A DNA stretch of 64,000 nucleotides from Bimastos eiseni (Eukaryota; Annelida; Clitellata; Crassiclitellata; Lumbricidae), in NCBI GenBank assembly GCA_959347315.1, contig OY365808.1, forward strand, positions 6,723,672 to 6,787,671, read 5' to 3'. The notes beneath the pieces are model-generated. The model was not told the DNA's origin and made no database searches. It saw nothing but the letters and a program-made list of their open reading frames with translations. This document shows, piece by piece, positions 56,798 to 64,000 of the stretch. The translations under genes were made by a program, and so were the position numbers. The first letter of the stretch is position 1; each line of letters begins with the position of its first letter.

Positions 56798-56875
56798 TGT
56801 GATTTAGCATATTTTCGCATAATTTAAAAAAAAATTTCGCATAATTTACGAAAATTTTTCGCATAATCCACGGGG
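56798..56875 (+). repeat. Triplicated TTTCGCATAATTTA motif
   Basis: TTTTCGCATAATTTA, TTTCGCATAATTTACG and TTTTCGCATAATCCACG occur within ~70 bp separated by A/T runs. Probably the end of a degraded DNA transposon or a local repeat. Confidence 0.55.
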
Positions 56876-56879
56876 GCCT

Positions 56880-59320
56880 ACGGAGAGGATGGGCCGGTGG
56901 AGGAAAATTGTGAGGAGAGGATGGAAAGATGAGGGGATTAGCGTGGGAATTGAATCAGAGTACACTGGATAGTAATAGACAGCGGAAAGAGAGGATCCAT
57001 GAGAACAGAAAGGAAGAGGAGGGGACGAGGAAGAGGCAGAGGATAATAGATGGTGAAAGGGAATTGAAGTTGAGGGGCATTAGCAGAAGTGTTGGCCTAC
57101 TATCTCTGAAGTCAGGTAGGCCCTAACGTCGCCATCACCTATTGCATTGTAGACCCATTGTATTAAAATCTCTTTATTTATATAGCGCCTCTCTGGCTCT
57201 GTCAGCGTACACCAATCGCTTCCAGATATAAGAAATTCGTCTTGAGAGAGGACGAAAACAGGCACTGTATTGTAACCCATGAAATACCTCTACAGAATAA
57301 AATTCTTGTAGTATTAATTGCAGCATCACTATCTTTTCCATCGATGATTATTGTTGGACAGAAAAAACGAAGAAATTGAAACGTCAAAACGGAAGTTTTG
57401 CAAAAGTTGGGAGCCGGGGAACCGCTACACATTCCTCCTCAAATGCAATTGTGCATTTACTGGACCATAGGGCCTATCCTCAGAATGTGTACTATCAACC
57501 CGTCCACTCCCAACTGTATCGTATACGCGTTCCATTACTTATATAGTATCCTATCGATGCATCCTCAAAAAGGTGTCTAAAGTATAATTACCTTAATCAA
57601 TTGTCAGCTGCGCCTTACTTTTGGCAATCAATTATTGGACCTAAAGGAAAATAGTTTTATTTACTCACTAGATATCAGTGTTAAATGGTAAATAAACTAA
57701 AGTAATAATAGCAATCATAATTATTATTGTAAATTCAATAAACTCATGTACAATGCCACCTATCGATTCGCGTGCGCGACACCTCTCAAAGGAGTGTATA
57801 ATTTTAGATTTAATTAAGATTAATTTCACATCAATCATCGCACAGAAAGGAGTGCAGTTTTGTTTAGTCAAGAAATGCACACATGGCATAAATTGGCCAA
57901 CGTAATAATACCAATTATTATTTTTAATTTCAAGCACGTACTGCGCCACCTACGGATTGAGAGGCGCATTCCCATCTGTCCAATACATTGGACTTCAGCA
58001 TTCTCTTTCGCTTATCTCAAAACTTGTTTCTTCTAATATGTATAACTTCAAAGGAAGCTTAAAAACGACAAATGAAGTGTAGAATAAAATATTAAATAGT
58101 TATGGGTCACAGCGTATACAATTATTGTGTAGCTAGAACAATGGGGTCTACATATATCTTGTCGTGCAGTTTCCTGGATTAATTGTTTGTTGCCTATTGT
58201 AGAATTATGTCACGCAGACGATCCTGTAATTTCACACATTAGGGATCTCTATTCTTAAGTTGTACTGTGTGACACATCTACGCATTTTGCAAAGCCAAAG
58301 TTTACAGCACATTGTATCGTCAACGATCATACGTCGAAGCAGTGCATGTCTACTTCAAACTTTTATTTAATTGTGTCGTTAATGCAGCTAATGTGGTTAC
58401 CAGGGGTGTAACAAGCGGGGGGACACCGGCCCCCGGTTTCAAAACTAGGGGCAGAGCCCCCCCCCCCAGTTTTAGTGCTTAGTCCCCCTATTTGACTATT
58501 GGCTATTTGACTAGCTCAATATAAGCCTAACTATACATTTATGTGAGATCCTAACCCTTGCTCTTTGAGTTTGAACTCGACACATTATAGACATTATAGG
58601 CATGCATATCTATTTATTCAAAAAATCTGCAGGATTCATATTTATTCTTAGGGAAAGAAAGATGATACATGTTAAAAATCAATGTAAATTATTTTAATTT
58701 TTTAATTTTTTAAAATATATTCTCTTGTACATCTTTAATATGTGGAATGCGGTTTCATCGAAGGATACGATTCTTAAATCTGCATAAGGCCTGGTTAGGG
58801 GTAGACTGTAGACATAGATGGTCCTGTCTCCTATCGAGTCAACTCGAACCTTGGAGTTCCCACTGCTCACCCAAATCACTTTAACCACGGGTCGAGACGT
58901 GTGTGCGCTTTCGTGCAAGATTTGTCGATTTTGTTAAAGCGCGTTATAAATGCCTAGTTGCATTGTATTGTATAGGCCTACTTTGTCAAAAACATTACTT
59001 CTTATTGCATCTGTTTTGGTAGTAGGCCTACAGGGTCACGCTGATTCCGATTAGTCGGTTATAGGTTTGTGAATTCGGTAAAGCCGATTTCAGGATCAAG
59101 ATTCGGCCAAGCGTGGAGCTTCTGCGGCCGATAGTTCGGCCCAAAACGCACAGAAAAATAACTTCTGCGGCCGAAAGTTCTTCGTATAATGTCTAAAAAC
59201 GACAACCCTAACCCTAAAGTCCCTATAAACGGCCGCAGAAGATTTATCCTTTGGCCAAACCCAAATGATAGCGTCGTTAAACAATAACTAATTCATCGGC
59301 GCCACCTTGCGGTGGAGATA
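56880..59320. other. No recognised gene; transposon-like G-rich fragments
   Basis: Purine-rich sequence at 56880-57080. A TATAGCGCCTCTCTGGC repeat tail lies at 57180. CAGGGGTGTAACAAGCGGGG (58403) with a run of 13 C resembles one end of a hAT-like element whose other end was not found. The rest is unclassified. Confidence 0.3.
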
Positions 59321-59327
59321 TCATACG

Positions 59328-59345
59328 AGCCAACATGGCGATGTT
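59328..59345 (+). promoter_or_regulatory. YY1-like initiator motif CCAACATGGCGATG
   Basis: CCAACATGGCG matches the core of the YY1 consensus (AANATGGCG), often just downstream of animal start sites. It could mark the 5' end of the plus-strand gene whose exons lie at 61.4 and 63.1 kb. The ATG here opens only eight codons before TAA, so it is not itself a credible coding start. Confidence 0.25.
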
Positions 59346-59699
59346 GTGCGACATCGACTAACAAGGACTTAGTGAAATATCTTAAATTGCAGGAAGGTTT
59401 AGGCTATGCTAAAAATTATTTATTGACCGGATTTAACTGAGCTCAAACACTTGAGACGGAGCTTGGATTCTTTGTACGGTAATTAGAGGCAAATGATAAA
59501 TACAAGCGGTGATAGTGTCACCCTCGGGAGGCAGATTGTAAACAATGTTGATGGCTTTTCCGAGAATTTCGCTTAGTGCTTTGAGAATGTATGTGTGATA
59601 AATTATAAATTCTCTTCGTAAGAGAAACTTAAGAATGTATCCGTTAAAACTGTTGGATTTCATACGCGCTTGTGTTGTTATAAAATCAATTGCAGCGCC

Positions 59700-60005
59700 A
59701 CGACAGTGTTAAGATTCGTATTTATTGTTTAAACACTTGGACCAAAACGCCTCACCTCTTGCTATCTCCCCATAGGTCTTTCACTCACAACTGAAAACAC
59801 TGCTCTTTCGCAAACCCTATCCTGATTCCTTCTCCTCCTCTCCCTTCCTCGCTGTTTCAACTCCAAACACCATCCACCTTAGCCGTCTGCCTACCTGACT
59901 CTGGATTTTGACCCCCTGCCTATTGGTTCTGTTTTGATTAAGCGCCTGTGAATAAGCTGGTTCCGCGACTTCGCTTTTGTGGGCGCTGTAGAAATTTTGA
60001 GATTA
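59700..60005 (+). mobile_element. LINE 3' end (copy B)
   Basis: Plus strand reads like the last residues of a CR1/Rex1-type ORF (SFTHN…KHCSFANPILIPS) followed by the conserved 3' UTR GTGAATAAGCTGGTTCCGCG shared with 55.6 kb. Truncated at 5'. Confidence 0.6.
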
Positions 60006-61421
60006 CGATGTGCTGTTTTGTGTTTATGCTTATTTTATACTCTGATTTTGGTCAATAATTGAATGCATAAGCATTTATTGTTAAATCTGTTGCATTCCTG
60101 AGACCTATTTACAAGTAACCCTAAAAGGGCTCTTTCAATTCAAATTCAATAGGTGTTGTAGACAATAAATTGTGCTCAAATTATCCTCAGCAGAAATTTA
60201 TTAGGTCTTGCATGATAATGGAGCTAAGATGTGCAGTGGTATAATGCACTGGTTTTATTTAATAATGTAAAAAGGCAGTATATATGTTATGTTTTTAAAA
60301 AAATGCCAATTATGAGTAACCCATAACTTTGCATAAATCTTTTGCTATTTACTTGATTTGCACAAATAGTGAATATAAAAGTATGATGCAGGTTTAGACC
60401 ACAATTAGAAGTATTGCTGGGCCCACTTGTATGGCGGATTTTAAAACTGTCATAACGCAAGTCCAGCTTTGGACCCAAAGACGGACTTCGTAGGCTGATT
60501 TTTGAGACTACTGGAAGATGGCGTGTATGAGCGATCCGTTGGTCCCAAACTTGCTAGTCAGAGACTTGGATGGGCGTGGGAAAACCCTGCATCAATGGCT
60601 CGCGTGATTATGGCTAGTTGCGCATTCGCAAGCTATTTATAGGCTATATTCGGACTTGATCTGGCAAATAAATTTATTATGCTCATTGTTTTAATTAACA
60701 GATGATTTCGTTAAAACACAGAACTTGCTGTTATCGCAAAAATTACTATTCATAGATTAAGATTGCCTTACTCATCTATTATCTAACTTGCATGTGGGGA
60801 AAAGTTAGCTCGACCATTGCAAGCTAAAGGCTGTGTGTTCGGCGATGCGATGTGTTTACCAGTGTTAAAACTCCCGATTAAATGAAGATCACCGTTATTG
60901 TTATCATTTTGTGACGTCGAAAACGTAGAACATAATTAAGTTTATCATCCGACAATAGCAGAGTGAACAATGATCTCTCTTAAACCCTCCTTAAAGTCTG
61001 AAACTTCGTCGAAGTGGACCAATCGAGACGGCGGCCACTATTCTACTTCACTAAGCCTGACTTGTGAACTTACTCCTGCCTGCCAGGTGGACTAGCACTA
61101 GTCGGGTTTTAGAGGACTTAGGCGTCTCCAAGAATCTCCATACACGCTGATCTAGTTCTCTAGTCGGGTTTACAGAGAAAACTGGTCCGGACTTAGACTT
61201 ACAACCGACTAAAAGAGATTCATACACGTGGCCTCTGGTGTCTGTATCAATTTTGTGTAGTAAAAATTTATCAACAGATTATTTATAAGAAACTAATTTT
61301 TGATGCTCGTTTATGAATAGGATTGGTAGCCAGCCTTGGTTGAGTTTGTGATTATGCTGGGTGAAAGCGTTGCATAATCAAGAACTGAACCATGTCACAC
61401 TGTCTCACTGCTTATCCACAG
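60006..61421. other. No recognised feature; probable intron or upstream region
   Basis: AT-rich sequence without recognised repeats. GTCGGGTTT occurs with CTAG context at 61097 and 61161, a small direct repeat (CTAGTCGGGTTT). No exon identified. Confidence 0.3.
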
Positions 61422-61473
61422 CCAAATTTTGCGTCTGTGATAGACAGCATCAACCGGGAGCTGCAGCAAAAAG
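61422..61473 (+). CDS. Internal exon of an unidentified plus-strand gene (exon n)
   Basis: After a pyrimidine-rich acceptor (CTGTCTCACTGCTTATCCACAG) the frame reads PNFASVIDSINRELQQK plus one base, then donor AAAAG|gtcagt. 52 bp, phase 0 to 1. The split Gly codon (G|GA) continues exactly in exon 63109-63213. An alternative is that translation starts at ATG 61392, making this part of a first coding exon. The product looks helical; no family recognised. Confidence 0.5.
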
Positions 61474-62488
61474 GTCAGTGGAGATATTACATGGGGTCTG
61501 CCGAGAAATGCTCCTTTAGGATTTTGTGCATATTGAATTTGCATAAATTAAATATATTAAATGCGAAAAAGCATTGAATCACTTATGTAAGTTCTTTGTT
61601 TTCTAAGTTTTGTTTCTGAAATAAACATTAAGGTGTACCTGAACGATGTGAACATGATATTCCAGAAAGCCACTTTCATGTCAGATGCTTCCAAAGGAAG
61701 TGGTGGCTGTTTGTGCAGCACCTGTCCCACCAATCACGTGAGCTAGCACCTAGGATAATGCGATTGTTTACTTTCAGTACCCATCCCAATAATTAAAAAA
61801 CTTTTGTTAATGACGTTGTTTTATGCTGTTGGCATATTCGAAGTATTTACAGTATATCAGGGTGCTTAGTATATTCTCAGTGGTTGGCTCCTTGCTCTAG
61901 AACACATTCCTGTTGGCGTTGCAGTTGTCGCCAAGGGTCCATTCAGACTCATTTTATACTCACCTTGAAACTGTTCTTTTTAGCCGTGCCAGGGTCGGAA
62001 GTGCTCCTGAGTAGTAGCCTTCATGATATAAATCTTCATGATGAATTAATATGGCATGTTTTAATGACCTTACTTACGTGACATTTGCTTGACCAGCAAG
62101 ATCTCTTCATAGGGCAAGTGACGACTGCTAGCATGTTCAAGACCCAATCTTTACCTTCATTGGATCCAGGTGTCTCCATTGATGCGTTCATCCGTATGAA
62201 AAGAATCTGGTCATCTAAATGTCATTTTATCACAATGATCAACAATGCAATTCTTTCTTGTTTCATAACTTTTGTGTTTTCCAATGTGCGACTCTTGTGT
62301 TTAGTTCGTTAGATAGGCCTAGGTTTTAAAATTGAGGAAATTCGGAGATGTGCCACCTCTGAGCGAGCAATTTATCAACTGGATACAGCTGAGGATGGAA
62401 TGTAACTGATCTTTGTCAGGCTGACAAAGCTGGAATTACAGTAATCTAAGAAGATTTCCATATGATGGAAGGTATGAATGCCTCTGTG

Positions 62489-62715
62489 CAGAGCCGTACC
62501 GAGGGAGGGGCCAGCGGGGCCGTGGCCCAGGGCGCAAATGTGGGAAGGGTGCCAATTTCAGGATAGTATAACTTATTATTCCATATAATGCACTATTTTC
62601 AAAATGTGGGGTGCTAGGTTGATGCTAGGCACAGGACGCAAATACTATTTTCAAAATGTGGGGGTGCCAGATTGATGCTAGGCACAGGACGCAATTATAG
62701 CTCGATACGGCCTTG
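62489..62715. mobile_element. Small hAT-like MITE, 227 bp
   Basis: Ends CAGAGCCGTACCGAGG and (reverse complement) CAAGGCCGTATCGAGC match at 12 of 16 positions. Flanking CCTCTGTG (62481-62488) and TCTCTGTG (62716-62723) match at 7 of 8. The body holds two tandem copies of a ~60-bp block with TATTTTCAAAATGTGGGG and TTGATGCTAGGCACAGGACG. It lies in the intron between the two plus-strand exons. Confidence 0.65.
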
Positions 62716-63108
62716 TCTCTGTGGCACTTAATGATAGATTGTGCCAAATGACCTATTTTTGGCACAGCTCATAGTAGCAGAACCTGTGGAGAGATTGTTT
62801 GGATAACCTAGTCCCTCTCATTGTTAATCGGTTTATAGTGTTATCTCAAATCCTTACTGCTTTTTCGTCTGCATTACTCTCCTGCTGCTGAAGAAGTAAC
62901 ATGTAATAATATTTCAAACTCTGAGTGAAGAAACTGAAAATCTTCATTTTGAATAACATTGTAATTATATGTGTAAATGATTTTACAATGGCACATCTGT
63001 GTTATGATTTCGCCGTTTTGGGTTGATGAGAAGTAATTAAAAGTTTCGGGGCTGTGTAAGATTTCCATGAAAGTTAACAGGATTGATGTTCTCTTTGTGC
63101 TATTAAAG

Positions 63109-63213
63109 GACACCTGAGCAGCAATGAAGACAATGGGGGAAGCGAAGGAGAAGACGGTGGAGTGAGCATCACTCAGCGCCTGGTGGAAAATCGCCAACTC
63201 ATCACAGAAATGC
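63109..63213 (+). CDS. Internal exon of an unidentified plus-strand gene (exon n+1)
   Basis: Acceptor CTCTTTGTGCTATTAAAG, then GA completing the Gly codon, then HLSSNEDNGGSEGEDGGVSI and TQRLVENRQLITEM plus one base, then a consensus donor ATGC|gtaagt. 105 bp, phase 1-1. An acidic Ser/Gly linker is followed by a predicted amphipathic helix. Together with exon 61422-61473 it gives a coherent ~52-residue stretch with no stop, which supports a real gene. Function not recognised; further exons must lie beyond 64 kb. Confidence 0.6.
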
Positions 63214-63674
63214 GTAAGTCAGCTCAATTGCTCATAAATTACAGCGATGTAATAATTTCCTCAAAATGCGGTTGGCCTTCGGTCCATTTAAGCATGTTTT
63301 ACTTACACTTTGTCAGTGTATTGCTTATGGAGAGGCATAAGTTGCTTATAAGAGGTTATTTCAAATGATCATAAGTTGTATTGCGAAAATACGCGAGTTG
63401 TTTTCAATGGTCATTAACTGTTTCATGGAAATTTCTTAAGTTGCAGCAATGCTTTGTTTGTAGAAATGTATAATAATTGTCTTAAATGCTGCAATTGTTT
63501 TACAGAAAAGTCTAGCTGACTCACAAGGGCATAAATTGTTTTAAGGCGATTATTACCCAATACCACGCTTATAATGCATTTGTTGGCTCATTGTTTTGCA
63601 ACAATATTCCCTCTACGACTTGCTCTATGATCTTTATTGGGAAACTGCTGTTTCTGCCCGTTCTCCTTAGACTT

Positions 63675-63800
63675 GCAACTCCGCCACTGTTTGCACTCTG
63701 ACAGTGCCAGTCCCAAGCCTGGATAAAGGATGAGGGCGACAGTAATAATCTATGTTATTACAGTGACGTTACACTGAAACTTCTACTGTTACTTAGACTT
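63675..63800 (+). mobile_element. SINE conserved core/3' domain (copy 4)
   Basis: ACTCCGCCACTGTTTGCACT, then CAGTGCCAGTCCCAAGCCTG, GATAAAGGATGAGGGCGACA and ATCTATGTTATTACAGTG. Closest to the copy at 12.6 kb, also without a tRNA head. Downstream of exon 63109-63213. Confidence 0.65.
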
Positions 63801-64000
63801 GTCATTCTCGTGTGAGTGCCTCAGATTAGGTTGTACTGTAAGAGGTGTTTCCAAATTCGTTGATACAAAAATTGCCCAACAAGTTGTATGTATGTGCTTT
63901 ATTAATTTAATATCATTATCATCATCAGTATGCAGTTTCTATTTTTAGGGCCTTTGTTATTGTTAATGTAACTCAAATGTTCTTGATGTTTATAGCCTGA

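Noticed and set aside
58403..58490. CAGGGGTGTAACAAG with poly-C as a hAT left end
   Set aside because: No matching right end or target duplication found.
59332..59358. ATG in the CCAACATGGCG motif as a translation start
   Set aside because: Opens only eight codons before TAA; kept only as a possible initiator element.
59433..59663. 76-codon minus-strand frame starting MKSNSFNGYILKFLL
   Set aside because: Non-repetitive but without a domain, splice signals or homologue I can name; could be chance.

Overview
The window is eukaryotic, non-coding-rich DNA, almost certainly from a marine invertebrate animal. The evidence is small exons in long introns with GT/AG splice sites, CUB and LDL-receptor class A extracellular modules, a decayed Polinton/Maverick, CR1/Rex1-like LINE tails, tRNA-derived SINEs, hAT-like and Tc1-like DNA transposons, and very abundant microsatellites. 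The species cannot be fixed from sequence alone; an echinoderm, hemichordate or lophotrochozoan would all fit. There are no bacterial operons, no CRISPR array and no recognisable rRNA gene. Most long open frames are shadows of simple repeats.

Layout. (1) 1-23.1 kb: the 3' part of a minus-strand gene for an extracellular CUB + LDLa protein (NETO/LRP12-like architecture). A CUB domain is split over two exons (23081-22901 and 21891-21701) and an LDLa exon lies at 1900-1742. The ~20 kb intron between them holds LINE fragments, a C-free 2 kb (GAT/GAG)n tract, SINE pieces, (CATA)n arrays and a 4.2 kb Polinton relic (about 14.65-18.9 kb) with integrase, PLA2-like protein, packaging-ATPase, capsid and other genes in various states of decay. 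(2) 23-37 kb: mostly repeats (a 10-bp minisatellite, an 809-bp hAT-like element, (GACA)n, (GGAT)n beside a 200-N gap), with a few low-confidence candidate exons. (3) 37.6-41.1 kb: three nested mobile elements. A CR1-like LINE is interrupted by a hAT-like element with an 8-bp target duplication, which is itself interrupted by an apparently intact DD37E Tc1-like transposon with 196-bp inverted repeats. (4) 41-59 kb: simple repeats, SINEs, a 45-copy 15-bp minisatellite, a TATA/CCAAT promoter-like site and weak exon candidates. (5) 59-64 kb: a plus-strand gene with two phase-compatible short exons (61422-61473 and 63109-63213) of unknown product; a small MITE lies in the intron.

How it fits together: two host genes can be supported (CUB/LDLa on minus, unknown on plus), plus possible others on weak evidence. 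Everything else is repeat-driven. The liveliest element is the Tc1-like transposon. The most instructive relic is the Polinton, whose genes share an ATAT..AAAATG motif at their start codons.
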